Of a DNA stretch of 64,000 bases, positions 50,669 to 60,112 are shown one piece after another. How positions within the stretch are numbered: the first letter of the stretch is position 1; each line of letters starts with the position of its first letter. The notes beneath the pieces are model-generated. The model worked only from the letters and a program-made list of their open reading frames with translations. It was not told the origin of the DNA and searched no databases. Origin of the DNA: Candidatus Rokuibacteriota bacterium (lineage in GTDB: Bacteria > Methylomirabilota > Methylomirabilia > Rokubacteriales > CSP1-6); assembly GCA_003220225.1 (NCBI GenBank), contig QHRU01000035.1, positions 1 to 64,000 on the forward strand. The letters run 5' to 3'. The position numbers and the translations under genes are program-made.

Positions 50669-51247
50669 ATGAGCATGAACGGCACCGAGCCCCGCAAGCA
50701 CACGATCTCCGTGCTCGTCGAGAACAAGTTCGGCGTGCTCTCGCGCGTGGCCGGGCTGTTCTCGGCGCGCGGCTACAACATCGAGAGCCTGTCGGTGGGC
50801 GAGACGCTCGACCCGACGGTGTCGCGGATGACCCTCGTGGTCGGCGGCGACGAGTTCGTCATCGAGCAAGTGATGAAGCAGCTCCACAAGCTCATCGACG
50901 TGATCAAGGTCAACGACCTCACCGACGAGAGCCACGTCGAGCGCGAGCTGATGCTGATCCGCGTGAACGCCGAGCCCCAGCATCGCGAGGAGATCCTGCG
51001 CACCGCGGACATCTTCCGCGCCAAGGTGGTGGACGTCACCCAGGTGTCGTTCGTGCTCGAGGCGACCGGCGACGAGGGCAAGCTGGAGGCACTCATCGAG
51101 CTGCTGCGGCCGATGGGCATCCAGGAGATCGTGCGCACGGGCAAGGTGGCGATCTCGCGCGGGCCCAAGACGCGCGTTCGAAAGGCCGAGCCGGCGAAGC
51201 GCCCGCGCGTGTCCGACGACCCGCGCGTGGTGGGCTTCGCGGACTAA
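50669..51247 (+). CDS. ilvN: acetolactate synthase regulatory subunit
   Basis: A 192-residue small subunit of acetohydroxyacid synthase that activates IlvB and confers valine feedback inhibition. The N-terminal ACT domain is [20 protein letters not shown] then [17 protein letters not shown]; a second ACT-like domain follows ([13 protein letters not shown] region, [20 protein letters not shown]). The extra ~20 basic residues at the C-terminus ([16 protein letters not shown]) are longer than usual. The ATG after AGGAAG, downstream of repeat E, is the best start. Confidence 0.94.
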   Translation: MSMNGTEPRKHTISVLVENKFGVLSRVAGLFSARGYNIESLSVGETLDPTVSRMTLVVGGDEFVIEQVMKQLHKLIDVIKVNDLTDESHVERELMLIRVNAEPQHREEILRTADIFRAKVVDVTQVSFVLEATGDEGKLEALIELLRPMGIQEIVRTGKVAISRGPKTRVRKAEPAKRPRVSDDPRVVGFAD

Positions 51248-51273
51248 CCCACGACAGAGGGAAAGGACCACGT

Positions 51274-52278
<1,005 letters not shown>

Positions 52279-52280
52279 CG

Positions 52281-52913
52281 ATGGAGAGAAAGACGCTGCC
52301 CATCGCCAGTGAGGGCTGGCCCTTCATCGTGGGGCCGGCGGTGATCGCGCTCGGCCTCCGCCTGCTCGGCCACCGCCGGCTGGCCCTGCCGTTCTGGGCA
52401 GCGTCGGTGGCGTCGCTCGGCTTCTTTCGTGACCCCGTGCGCGAGATTCCCGCCGTCTCCAACGGCGTGCTCTCGCCGGCCGACGGCCGCGTGCTCGGGG
52501 TCGAGGACGCGGTGGATCCGTTCGTGGGGCCGTCGACGCGCGTGTCGATCTTCCTGTCGCCCCTCGACGTCCACGTCAACCGCGCGCCGATCGGCGGGCT
52601 CGTGGTCGACGTCGTCTATACGCCGGGCCGGTTCGTCGCCGCCTACGATCCCGACGCCGGCGACAACGAGCGCTGCGCGGTCCGCCTGCAGGGCGACGCC
52701 GCGCGCGTCACCGTGGTGCAGATCGCGGGCGTGGTGGCGCGGCGGATCGTGTGCCGCGTCGGTCCCGGGGACAAGCTGGCCGCGGGCGAGCGCTTCGGCA
52801 TGATCCGGTTCGGCTCGCGCACCGACTGCTACGTGCCGCGCGGCAGCGACGTCCGCGTGCGGCCGGGCGACCGGGTCATCGGGGGCGTCACCGTGATCGG
52901 ACTCCTGCCATGA
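52281..52913 (+). CDS. psd: phosphatidylserine decarboxylase proenzyme (short type)
   Basis: A 210-residue proenzyme making phosphatidylethanolamine. One or two N-terminal hydrophobic segments (GWPFIVGPAVIALGLRLLGH) precede FFRDPVREIP, LSPADGRV, SIFLSPLDVHVNRAPIGG and the self-cleavage motif RFGSRTDCYVP, where the Gly-Ser bond is cut to make the pyruvoyl group. It starts 2 bases after ilvC ends and overlaps pssA (ATGA). Confidence 0.95.
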   Translation: MERKTLPIASEGWPFIVGPAVIALGLRLLGHRRLALPFWAASVASLGFFRDPVREIPAVSNGVLSPADGRVLGVEDAVDPFVGPSTRVSIFLSPLDVHVNRAPIGGLVVDVVYTPGRFVAAYDPDAGDNERCAVRLQGDAARVTVVQIAGVVARRIVCRVGPGDKLAAGERFGMIRFGSRTDCYVPRGSDVRVRPGDRVIGGVTVIGLLP

Positions 52914-53710
52914 TTCCCCGGCGTCACGGGGGCAAGCGACCGCGGCGGCGCCCGTGGCAGGAGCTGCGCGAGCGGCGGCGGAAGAGCGTCTTCCTGCTGC
53001 CGAGCCTGCTCACCACCGGCAACCTCTTCTGCGGCTTCTTCGCGATGCTGCTGACGGTGGAGGCGCGCTACACGGAGGCGACGCTCGCGATCTTCGTCGC
53101 CATGATCATGGACATGCTGGACGGCCGCGTGGCGCGGCTCATGAAGGCCACGAGCCAGTTCGGCGTCGAGTACGACTCGCTGGCGGACGTCGTCTCGTTC
53201 GGGGTGGCCCCGGCGTTCCTGCTCTACTCGTTCGCGCTGCGCGACCTGGGCCGTCCGGCCTGGTTCGCCGCGTTTCTCTTCGTGATCTGCGGGGCGCTCC
53301 GGCTGGCGCGCTTCAACGTCATCACCGGCAGCACCGACAAGCGGTACTTCATCGGGCTGCCGATCCCGGCCGGCGCCGCGGTGGCGTGCTCGGTGGTCAT
53401 CCTGCTCCAGGGCGAGGAGCTCACCCGCTGGATGCGGTTGAGCGTGGCCATCGTCACGTATCTGGTGGCGCTGCTCATGGTCTCGACGTTCCGGTACTGG
53501 AGCTTCAAGGAGTTCGACTGGGCGAAGCGCCCGCCCCTTCACACGCTGCTGATCGTCGTCCTGGCCGGGATGATCGTGGCCACGAAGCACGAGGTGTTCC
53601 TCTTCCTCGTGTTCGGCGGCTACGCGGTCTCCGGGCCGGTGCGGCGGCTGGTCGCGGGGCAGACGCCGGCGCCGGCGCCGAGCGATGTGCCCGGCAAGGA
53701 ATATTCGTGA
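52910..53710 (+). CDS. pssA: CDP-diacylglycerol-serine O-phosphatidyltransferase
   Basis: A 266-residue inner-membrane CDP-alcohol phosphatidyltransferase that makes phosphatidylserine, the substrate of the Psd encoded just upstream. The family motif D-G-x2-A-R-x8-G-x3-D-x3-D is seen in [20 protein letters not shown] followed by DSLAD. Several membrane helices follow. An Arg-rich N-terminus ([20 protein letters not shown]) precedes the first helix. The start overlaps the psd stop. Confidence 0.95.
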   Translation: MIPRRHGGKRPRRRPWQELRERRRKSVFLLPSLLTTGNLFCGFFAMLLTVEARYTEATLAIFVAMIMDMLDGRVARLMKATSQFGVEYDSLADVVSFGVAPAFLLYSFALRDLGRPAWFAAFLFVICGALRLARFNVITGSTDKRYFIGLPIPAGAAVACSVVILLQGEELTRWMRLSVAIVTYLVALLMVSTFRYWSFKEFDWAKRPPLHTLLIVVLAGMIVATKHEVFLFLVFGGYAVSGPVRRLVAGQTPAPAPSDVPGKEYS

Positions 53711-53739
53711 GGGAGAAGGAAGGACAGGGGGAGAAGGCC

Positions 53740-55287
53740 ATGGACCGAGTCATCATCTTCGACACCACGCTCCGCGACGGCGAGCAGTCACCCGGGTTCT
53801 CGATGAATGCGATGGAGAAGCTGGAGATGGCCCGGCAGCTGGCGCGTCTGAACGTGGACGTCATCGAGGCGGGCTTCCCGATCTCCTCGGAGGAGGATTT
53901 CGAGGCGACACGCGAGGTGGCCAAGCAGGTCGGCACCCTCGCGGGCGCGCCGGCGATCTGCGGGCTCTCCCGCGTGGGCCTCGGCGACATCGACCGGTGC
54001 TGGGAGGCGGTGAAGTACGCGACGAAGCCGCGGATCCACACCTTCGTGGCCACCTCAGACATCCACCTCAAGTACAAGCTGCGGAAGTCGCGCGCCGAGG
54101 TGCTGAAGGCGTCCGTGGAGGCGGTGCGGCACGCGCGCGGCTACTGCCAGGACGTCGAGTTCTCGCCGGAGGACGCCTCGCGCTCCGACTTCGACTACAT
54201 GTGCGACGTCCTCGAGGCCTGCGTCGATGCCGGCGCGCGCACGATCAACATTCCCGACACGGTCGGCTACGCCATCCCGCGCGAGTGGGGCGAGCGGATC
54301 GCGCGCATCCAGGAGCGGCTCAAGCGCCACGCGGGCGCGTACGTGCTCTCGGTCCACTGCCACAACGACCTCGGCCAGGCGGTGGCCAACTCGCTCACGG
54401 GCGTGATGAACGGCGCGCGGCAGGTGGAGTGCACCATCAACGGGATCGGCGAGCGAGCCGGCAACGCCTCGCTCGAGGAGCTCGTGATGGCGCTCCACAC
54501 GCGCAAGGACTACTTCGGCGCCGACACGCGCGTGAAGACGGAGGAGATCTTCCGGACCTCGCGGCTGCTCTCCCACATCACCGGCGTCCACGTCCAGCCG
54601 AACAAGGCCATCGTGGGGGAGAACGCGTTCGCCCACGAGGCGGGCATCCACCAGGACGGCGTGCTCAAGGAGAAGCTGACCTACGAGATCATGAAGCCCG
54701 AGGACATCGGGCGGCCGTCCAACAAGCTCGTCCTCGGCAAGCACTCCGGGCGCCACGCGCTGGCCGCGCGGCTCAAGGACCTCGGCCTCGACCTCGCGGG
54801 CGGCGACCTGGACCGCGCGTTCAAGGCCTTCAAGGACCTCGCCGACAGGAAGAAGGAGGTCTACGACGAGGATCTCATCGCCATCGTCACCGACGAGGCG
54901 ACCCAGACGGACGCCGTGTACCAGCTCGAGTACCTGCACGTCATCAGCGGCACCGGCGTGATCCCGTCGGCCACGGTGAAGCTCAAGAAGGACGGCGAGT
55001 CGTACCAGGACTCGGGCGTCGGCGACGGGCCGGTCGACGCCGCGCTGGCGGCCATCGACGCGATCACGGGCCTGAAGGGCCGTCTTCAAGATTACGCGAT
55101 CCGCGCGGCGACCTCGGGCAAGGACGCGCTGGGCGAGGTGGCGGTGAAGGTGGACTTCGACGGCACGCTGGTCTCCGGGAAGGGCTCCTCGACCGACGTC
55201 ATCGAGGCGAGCGCGCGCGCCTACCTGAGCGCGCTCAACCGCATGTTACGGAGCGGACAACGCACCAAGGACGCCGGGGGCGTGTGA
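53740..55287 (+). CDS. leuA: 2-isopropylmalate synthase
   Basis: A 515-residue enzyme condensing acetyl-CoA with 2-oxoisovalerate, first step of leucine synthesis. The DRE-TIM barrel starts [20 protein letters not shown]; metal ligands lie in [20 protein letters not shown], with [16 protein letters not shown] next. The C-terminal LeuA_dimer regulatory domain is complete ([40 protein letters not shown]), so leucine feedback is likely. Citramalate synthase is less likely because of the overall LeuA pattern, but it cannot be fully excluded. Confidence 0.93.
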   Translation: MDRVIIFDTTLRDGEQSPGFSMNAMEKLEMARQLARLNVDVIEAGFPISSEEDFEATREVAKQVGTLAGAPAICGLSRVGLGDIDRCWEAVKYATKPRIHTFVATSDIHLKYKLRKSRAEVLKASVEAVRHARGYCQDVEFSPEDASRSDFDYMCDVLEACVDAGARTINIPDTVGYAIPREWGERIARIQERLKRHAGAYVLSVHCHNDLGQAVANSLTGVMNGARQVECTINGIGERAGNASLEELVMALHTRKDYFGADTRVKTEEIFRTSRLLSHITGVHVQPNKAIVGENAFAHEAGIHQDGVLKEKLTYEIMKPEDIGRPSNKLVLGKHSGRHALAARLKDLGLDLAGGDLDRAFKAFKDLADRKKEVYDEDLIAIVTDEATQTDAVYQLEYLHVISGTGVIPSATVKLKKDGESYQDSGVGDGPVDAALAAIDAITGLKGRLQDYAIRAATSGKDALGEVAVKVDFDGTLVSGKGSSTDVIEASARAYLSALNRMLRSGQRTKDAGGV

Positions 55288-55295
55288 CGGGCCGT

Positions 55296-56393
55296 ATGGC
55301 CACCCACACGATCGCGGTGCTGCCCGGCGACGGGATCGGGCAGGAGGTGACGCCGGAGGCGGTGCGCGTGCTGCGCGCCGTCGGCAAGCGCGCCGGCGTC
55401 ACGTTCGAGTTCGAGGAGGCGCTGATCGGCGGCGCCGCGATCGACGCCACCGGCACGCCGCTGCCCCCGGAGACGCTCGCGCTCTGCCGAAAGGCCGACG
55501 CCATCCTCTTCGGCGCCGTGGGCGGGCCCAAGTGGGACCACCTGCCTCAAGAATCGCGCGCGGAGCGCGGGCTGCTCGCCCTGCGCAAGGAGCTCGACCT
55601 CTACGCCAACCTGCGACCCGCGATCTGCTTCCCGATGCTGATCGACGCCTCGCCGCTCAAGCGCTCGGTGGTCGAGGGCACCGATCTGATGGTGATCCGG
55701 GAGCTGACCGGCGGGCTCTACTTCGGCGAGCCGCGCGGCCGCGAGTCGTTCGCCGACGGCGGCGAGCGCGCCATCAACACCATGGCGTACACGACGCGCG
55801 AGATCGAGCGGGTGGCCCGCGTGGCCTTCGACGTCGCGCGCAAACGGCGCAAGCGCCTCGCCTCCGTCGACAAGGCCAACGTCCTCGTCGTCTCCCAGCT
55901 CTGGCGCGAGGTGGTCACGCGCCTCGCCAGGGACTACCCGGACGTCGCGCTGGAGCACGTCCTCGTCGACAACTGCGCGATGGCCCTGGTCCACAAGCCG
56001 ACACACTTCGACACCATCGTCACCGAGAACACGTTCGGCGACATCCTGTCGGACGAGGCGGCCATCCTGGCGGGATCGATGGGCATGCTGCCGTCGGCGT
56101 CGCTGGGCCCCGCGGCCGCGGGCGGTCGCAACGTCGGGCTCTACGAGCCGGTCCACGGCACGGCGCCGGACATCGCCGGCAAGGGCGTCGCCAACCCGCT
56201 CGCCGCCATTTTGTCGGCCGGCCTGCTGCTGCGGTACTCTCTGAACATGACGGCCGCGGCGGCCTGGGTCGAGGCCGCGGTCCAGCGCGTGCTCGAGCAG
56301 GGCCGGCGGACGGGCGACATCGCCAAGCCGGGCGAGAAGGTGCTCGGGACACGCGAGATGAGCGATCACGTCGTGCACGAGCTGGAGGGCTGA
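55296..56393 (+). CDS. leuB: 3-isopropylmalate dehydrogenase
   Basis: A 365-residue NAD-dependent decarboxylating dehydrogenase of leucine synthesis. Family motifs: [39 protein letters not shown]..., [40 protein letters not shown]-like [20 protein letters not shown], and [24 protein letters not shown] at 55284 overlapping the leuA stop is an alternative start (four residues longer). leuC and leuD are not in the cluster. Confidence 0.95.
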   Translation: MATHTIAVLPGDGIGQEVTPEAVRVLRAVGKRAGVTFEFEEALIGGAAIDATGTPLPPETLALCRKADAILFGAVGGPKWDHLPQESRAERGLLALRKELDLYANLRPAICFPMLIDASPLKRSVVEGTDLMVIRELTGGLYFGEPRGRESFADGGERAINTMAYTTREIERVARVAFDVARKRRKRLASVDKANVLVVSQLWREVVTRLARDYPDVALEHVLVDNCAMALVHKPTHFDTIVTENTFGDILSDEAAILAGSMGMLPSASLGPAAAGGRNVGLYEPVHGTAPDIAGKGVANPLAAILSAGLLLRYSLNMTAAAAWVEAAVQRVLEQGRRTGDIAKPGEKVLGTREMSDHVVHELEG

Positions 56394-57400
56394 TGGCTTC
56401 GGGAGTCACCATCGCGGTGGTCGGCGCCACGGGCGCGGCCGGACAGACGACGCTCAAGATCCTCGAGGAGCGCAAGTTCCCGGTGCGGGAGCTGCGCGCC
56501 TTCGCCTCCGAGCGCTCCGTCGGCAAGACGGTCAGCTTCCGCGGCGAGGACATCCGGGTCGCGCGCGTCGAGCCGGCGGCCTTCAAGGGCGTCGAGATCG
56601 CCATCTGCTCGGCGGGCACCGCGCAGGCGAAGGAATACGCGCCGATGATCGCGAGGGCCGGCGCTGTCGTCGTGGACAAGTCCAACGCCTGGCGCATGGA
56701 CCCGAAGGTCCCGCTCGTGGTGCCGGAGATCAATCCGCACGCGGTGAGGACTCACCGGGGGATCGTGGCCTCGCCCAACTGCACGACGATCGTGGCCGTC
56801 ATGCCGCTCAAGCCCCTGCACGACGCCGCGCGGATCCGTCGCGTGGTCGCGACCTCGTACCAGTCCGTCTCGGGCGCCGGCGTCAATGGGATCGACGACC
56901 TGCGGCAACAGGCGCTGGCCTGGGCGCGCGGCGAGGCGATGGTGCCGCGGCACTTCGCGCATCGCATCGCGTTCAACCTGATTCCCGCCATCGACGCGTT
57001 CGCGCCGGACGGTTACACGGGCGAGGAGTGGAAGCTGATCAACGAGACGCGCAAGATCCTCGAGGCGCCGGATCTCATGATCTCGCCCACGACCGTTCGC
57101 GTCCCGGTCTTCACATGCCACTCCGTAGCCGTGAACGTCGAGACGGAAGAGAAGATCACCGCCGCGCGCGCGCGCGAGCTCCTCGGCCGCTTCCCGGGGC
57201 TCAAGGTATGGGACGAGCCCGCCCAGGGGCGCTATCCGATGCCGGTGGACGTGGAGGGACAGGACGACTGTTGGGTGGGGCGCGTGCGGGAGGACCTCTC
57301 GCATCCGCGCGCGCTGAACTTCTGGGTGGTCGGTGACCAGTTACGGAAGGGGGCGGCGACCAACGCCGTGCAGATCGCCGAGCTGCTGCTCGCCACCTAG
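56393..57400 (+). CDS. asd: aspartate-semialdehyde dehydrogenase
   Basis: A 335-residue NADPH enzyme reducing aspartyl phosphate, the branch to Lys/Met/Thr. The N-terminal Rossmann motif is VAVVGATGAAG-like (IAVVGATGAAGQTTLKILEE). The nucleophile Cys is in IVASPNCTTIVAVMPLKPLH, and the catalytic His/Arg region is RVPVFTCHSVAVNVETEEKI. The start overlaps the leuB stop (TGATG). Confidence 0.95.
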   Translation: MASGVTIAVVGATGAAGQTTLKILEERKFPVRELRAFASERSVGKTVSFRGEDIRVARVEPAAFKGVEIAICSAGTAQAKEYAPMIARAGAVVVDKSNAWRMDPKVPLVVPEINPHAVRTHRGIVASPNCTTIVAVMPLKPLHDAARIRRVVATSYQSVSGAGVNGIDDLRQQALAWARGEAMVPRHFAHRIAFNLIPAIDAFAPDGYTGEEWKLINETRKILEAPDLMISPTTVRVPVFTCHSVAVNVETEEKITAARARELLGRFPGLKVWDEPAQGRYPMPVDVEGQDDCWVGRVREDLSHPRALNFWVVGDQLRKGAATNAVQIAELLLAT

Positions 57401-57427
57401 GGCGCCGAGCCCCAGGGAGGTCGCGGG

Positions 57428-57754
57428 ATGAGGACTCTTCGCCGCGCCTACCGCCGCCGGTTCGGTCGCCACGGCCGGTTCAACTTCGCCGTCGTGCTCA
57501 CCATCCTCGTCGTCGCCTGGGTCGCCGTCCCGAGCGTCGCGCGCTTCGTCAACGCGTGGGCCGGCTATGCGCCGCTGCATTACGAGCCCAAGGACCTCGA
57601 GCGGCAGACCTGGCTCGAGCGCCACGACCCGGACTCGCTGCTGGGACGCCTGGAGTGGAACGACGTGATCGGCATCGGACTCTTTCTCCTCGTCGCGGTG
57701 GTCTGGCTGACGCTGGTGCCGGACCGCGCGTCGCGGCGGCGTCCGCCGCAATAG
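57428..57754 (+). CDS. small basic protein with two membrane helices, unknown function
   Basis: A 108-residue protein. It has an Arg-rich N-terminus (MRTLRRAYRRRFGRHGRFNF), a membrane helix (AVVLTILVVAWVAVPSVARF), a soluble loop with YAPLHYEPKDLERQTWLERH, a second helix (GIGLFLLVAVVWLTLV) and an Arg-rich end. GGGAGGTCGCGGG gives the ribosome binding site. It sits between asd and truA and its stop overlaps the truA start. I do not recognise the family. Confidence 0.65.
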   Translation: MRTLRRAYRRRFGRHGRFNFAVVLTILVVAWVAVPSVARFVNAWAGYAPLHYEPKDLERQTWLERHDPDSLLGRLEWNDVIGIGLFLLVAVVWLTLVPDRASRRRPPQ

Positions 57755-58497
57755 GGACGCGTACCGTCCGTCTCGTCCTCGCCTACGACGGCACCGACTT
57801 CCACGGCTGGCAGGTCCAGCCCGACGCGCCGACGGTGCAGGGCGCGATTCTGGAGGCGGCGCGCCGCTTCCTCGGTCCCGACGCGCGCGTGACCGGCGCC
57901 AGCCGCACCGACGCCGGCGTCCACGCGCTCCGCCAAACGGCCTCGCTCAGCACGGAGGCGACGCTGGCGCCCGCGGCCGTGCAGGCGGCGCTCAACGCGG
58001 CGTTGCCGCCGAGCGTGCGCGTGCTGGACGCTCGCGAGGCGCCGGCGGACTTCGATGCCCGCCGCTCGGCCGCCGGCAAGCGCTATCTCTATCTGCTCGA
58101 CAACGGATCGATCGCCGCGCCCCTGTTGCGGCGCTTCGCCTGGCACGTGCCCGGCGCGCTGGATCTCGGCGCCATGCGCGCCGCGCTGGCGGCGGTGCGC
58201 GGCCCGCACGACTTCAGCGCGTTCTGCGCCGCCCCCGGCCGCGACACGGATCCCGTCTGCCGCGTGCGGGCCGCCCACGTCCTCCGCCGCCGCGCCCTGG
58301 TCGCGGTGTTGATCTCCGCCGACCGCTTCCTCCACCACATGGTGCGAAACCTCGTCGGCAGCGCCGTCGAGGTCGGCCGGGGCGCCCGCCCCGCGAAGTG
58401 GCTTGGCGAGGTGCTCGCCGGCCGCGATCGCACTCGTGCCGGACCGACGGCCCCCGCGCACGGTCTCGTCCTCGTCCGCGTGCGCTATCCCGACTAG
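57751..58497 (+). CDS. truA: tRNA pseudouridine(38-40) synthase TruA, non-canonical ATA start
   Basis: A 248-residue pseudouridine synthase for tRNA anticodon-stem positions 38-40. Motifs: VLAYDGTDFHGWQVQPDAPT, catalytic Asp in ASRTDAGVHALRQTA, YLYLLDNGS and a conserved LHHMVRNLVGSAVEVGRGAR. The frame has no ATG, GTG or TTG near its start. The codon in the right place is ATA (57751), which overlaps the upstream stop as ATAG, in the same way ATGA overlaps occur throughout the window. I infer either coupled initiation at ATA or an ATG mutated in this strain or assembly. Confidence 0.88.
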   Translation: MGTRTVRLVLAYDGTDFHGWQVQPDAPTVQGAILEAARRFLGPDARVTGASRTDAGVHALRQTASLSTEATLAPAAVQAALNAALPPSVRVLDAREAPADFDARRSAAGKRYLYLLDNGSIAAPLLRRFAWHVPGALDLGAMRAALAAVRGPHDFSAFCAAPGRDTDPVCRVRAAHVLRRRALVAVLISADRFLHHMVRNLVGSAVEVGRGARPAKWLGEVLAGRDRTRAGPTAPAHGLVLVRVRYPD

Positions 58498-58586
58498 GGG
58501 GTCCCACTTCGCCCACCGCCGGGCGGCCGCACCCGCGCCACCCCGCCAGCTCGCCCGCGCCGACGGTCCCCGCGGCCGATCCGCGC

Positions 58587-58592
58587 TAGAAT
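58587..58592 (+). promoter_or_regulatory. -10 box TAGAAT of fdhD (leaderless)
   Basis: TAGAAT ends 9 nt before the fdhD ATG, with no Shine-Dalgarno sequence between. Confidence 0.55.
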
Positions 58593-58601
58593 AGCGACGC
58601 G

Positions 58602-59372
58602 ATGCGCACGTACGTCACCGTCCGGGGCGGTCGCGTGAGCGAAGTGGCGGCCGACGTCGTCCGGGAGCAGCCGCTCACCATCCACGTCAACGGCGAGAAG
58701 TTCCTCACGCTGCTCTGCTCCCCGATGATGCTCGAAGCGCTCGTCGTCGGCTATCTCTGGATGGAGAAGGTGATCGGCGACGTCGAGGAGATCGCCCGCG
58801 TGGAGGTCTCGCCCGTCGACGGCCGCGCCGACGTCACGTTGACCCATCCGGTGACCCTGCCCACCGAGCGCATCCTCACCTCTGGCTGCGGCGGCGGCAT
58901 CACATTCCGTATCGACCACCGGCTCTTCCCGCGGCTGCACTCGTCGCTGCGCGTGCGGCCGGCCGATCTGGCGAACGGCATGAAGCAGCTCTTCCAGGCG
59001 GCCACCCAGTACCAGCGCTCGCGGGGCATCCACGGCGCCGCGCTCTCGGACGGCACGCGGCTGCTCGTCGTCGCCGAGGACGTCGGCCGTCACAACGCCG
59101 TCGACAAGGTGAAGGGGCAGGCGCTGCTGGAGGGGATCCCCACCGCCGATCGCATCTTGTTGTCCACCGGCCGCGTCTCGTCCGAGATGCTGCTCAAGGC
59201 CGCGCGCATGGGCGTGCCCGTGGTCGCCTCGCGGACGTCGCCGACCGAGATGGCCGTGGCGCTGGCGGAGCAATTGAACGTGACCGTCTGCGGCTACGTG
59301 CGGCCCGACGGCCTCAACCTCTACGCCGGCGAGGCGCTCGTGCTGGACGCTGAGCCTGCGTCGCATGGCTGA
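58602..59372 (+). CDS. fdhD: formate dehydrogenase accessory sulfurtransferase FdhD
   Basis: A 256-residue protein that passes sulfur from IscS to the bis-MGD molybdenum cofactor of formate dehydrogenase. Motifs: EQPLTIHVNGEKFLTLLCSP, VVGYLWMEKVIGDVEEIARV, the SGCGGG loop carrying the single essential Cys, RGIHGAALSDGTRLLVVAED, VGRHNAVDKVKGQALL and STGRVSSEMLLKAARMGVPV. Only one Cys is in the loop rather than the CxxC of E. coli. Its target enzyme is encoded 1.5 kb downstream. Confidence 0.95.
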   Translation: MRTYVTVRGGRVSEVAADVVREQPLTIHVNGEKFLTLLCSPMMLEALVVGYLWMEKVIGDVEEIARVEVSPVDGRADVTLTHPVTLPTERILTSGCGGGITFRIDHRLFPRLHSSLRVRPADLANGMKQLFQAATQYQRSRGIHGAALSDGTRLLVVAEDVGRHNAVDKVKGQALLEGIPTADRILLSTGRVSSEMLLKAARMGVPVVASRTSPTEMAVALAEQLNVTVCGYVRPDGLNLYAGEALVLDAEPASHG

Positions 59373-59736
59373 GCAGCCCGGCGACCGGATCGAGTCGGCC
59401 GCCGAGAAGGCCTTCAAGCGGCGGTTCGGCGGCAAGGACAAGGGGCGGGACAAGCGGGAGGACTACGCCCTCGACCTGTTCCGCGAGGCTGCGGCCTACC
59501 TGGACGACCACGAGCGGGTGAACCGTGTCCTTCGCGAGCTCGGCAAGCTCTACAACCCGGTCAAAAATGCCCCAATCGTCGACCTGGAAACCCGGCAGCG
59601 GATCATGACGCTGCTCGGGGCAGGGGCCCGGGAGGAGGCTGCCAGGGTCCTTGACGAGCGGCGACGCTTGTATGCCCCGCTCGATCAGGCGGACGATTCG
59701 CGCTTACGTTCACAAGAACAGTGGGATACGCAGTAG
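59365..59736 (+). CDS. small charged helical protein between fdhD and fdh operon
   Basis: A 123-residue protein starting MAEQPGDRIESAAEKAFKRR, with a Lys/Arg/Asp-rich N-terminal third and helical sections (LDLFREAAAYLDDHERVNRV; LLGAGAREEAARVLDERRRL). There is no Cys and no membrane segment. Its ATG lies 8 bases inside fdhD, so it is coupled to it. Position suggests a role in formate dehydrogenase assembly, but I do not recognise the family. Confidence 0.6.
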   Translation: MAEQPGDRIESAAEKAFKRRFGGKDKGRDKREDYALDLFREAAAYLDDHERVNRVLRELGKLYNPVKNAPIVDLETRQRIMTLLGAGAREEAARVLDERRRLYAPLDQADDSRLRSQEQWDTQ

Positions 59737-59743
59737 TGCAATC

Positions 59744-59772
59744 TTGACATTCTGGTCGGACCGGCCTAGCAT
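59744..59772 (+). promoter_or_regulatory. fdh operon promoter TTGACA-17-TAGCAT with internal FadR-like site
   Basis: A consensus TTGACA (59744-59749) and TAGCAT (59767-59772) at ideal 17-base spacing. Within the spacer lies TGGTCGGACCG (59753-59763), which matches 10 of 11 bases of the palindrome at the oxidoreductase operon (37531-37541). A protein bound there would block RNA polymerase. Confidence 0.7.
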
Positions 59773-59826
59773 GCGATCAGCCCTATGCCGGCCACAGTGC
59801 CGGACTCACCGGGGAGGAGGCGCGCC

Positions 59827-60099
59827 ATGAGCCTCACCGACTCGATCCAGCAGGATCGCCACATCATCGTCGCCGTGGACACCGCCAGGAACACCGTCCG
59901 GATCAAGGGTGTCGCCGACGCCTGCACCGACCTCTCGTGCTCCGCGCAGACCCTCGTCGTCAGTGACGAGGGGAGTCGCGCGGACCTCACGGCGCTGAAC
60001 GCGGGCGACATCGTCAGGCTCGAGGGGCCGGTCGGCCGTCCCGAGCGCATCGTCGTCGTCCGACGGGTCTGGGACGAGCTCTCGAGTCCAGAGTGGTGA
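59827..60099 (+). CDS. small beta-rich protein preceding fdhA
   Basis: A 90-residue protein after GGGGAGGAGG (MSLTDSIQQDRHIIVAVDTA...). The pattern of short strands (NTVRIKGV; TLVVSDEG; DIVRLEGPVGRPERIVVVRR) suggests a small beta-barrel. Two Cys (DACTDLSCSAQ) are spaced C-x4-C. It is the first gene of the fdh operon and may be an assembly or regulatory protein. I do not recognise a family. Confidence 0.6.
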   Translation: MSLTDSIQQDRHIIVAVDTARNTVRIKGVADACTDLSCSAQTLVVSDEGSRADLTALNAGDIVRLEGPVGRPERIVVVRRVWDELSSPEW

Positions 60100-60112
60100 T
60101 AAGGAGGCTTCG

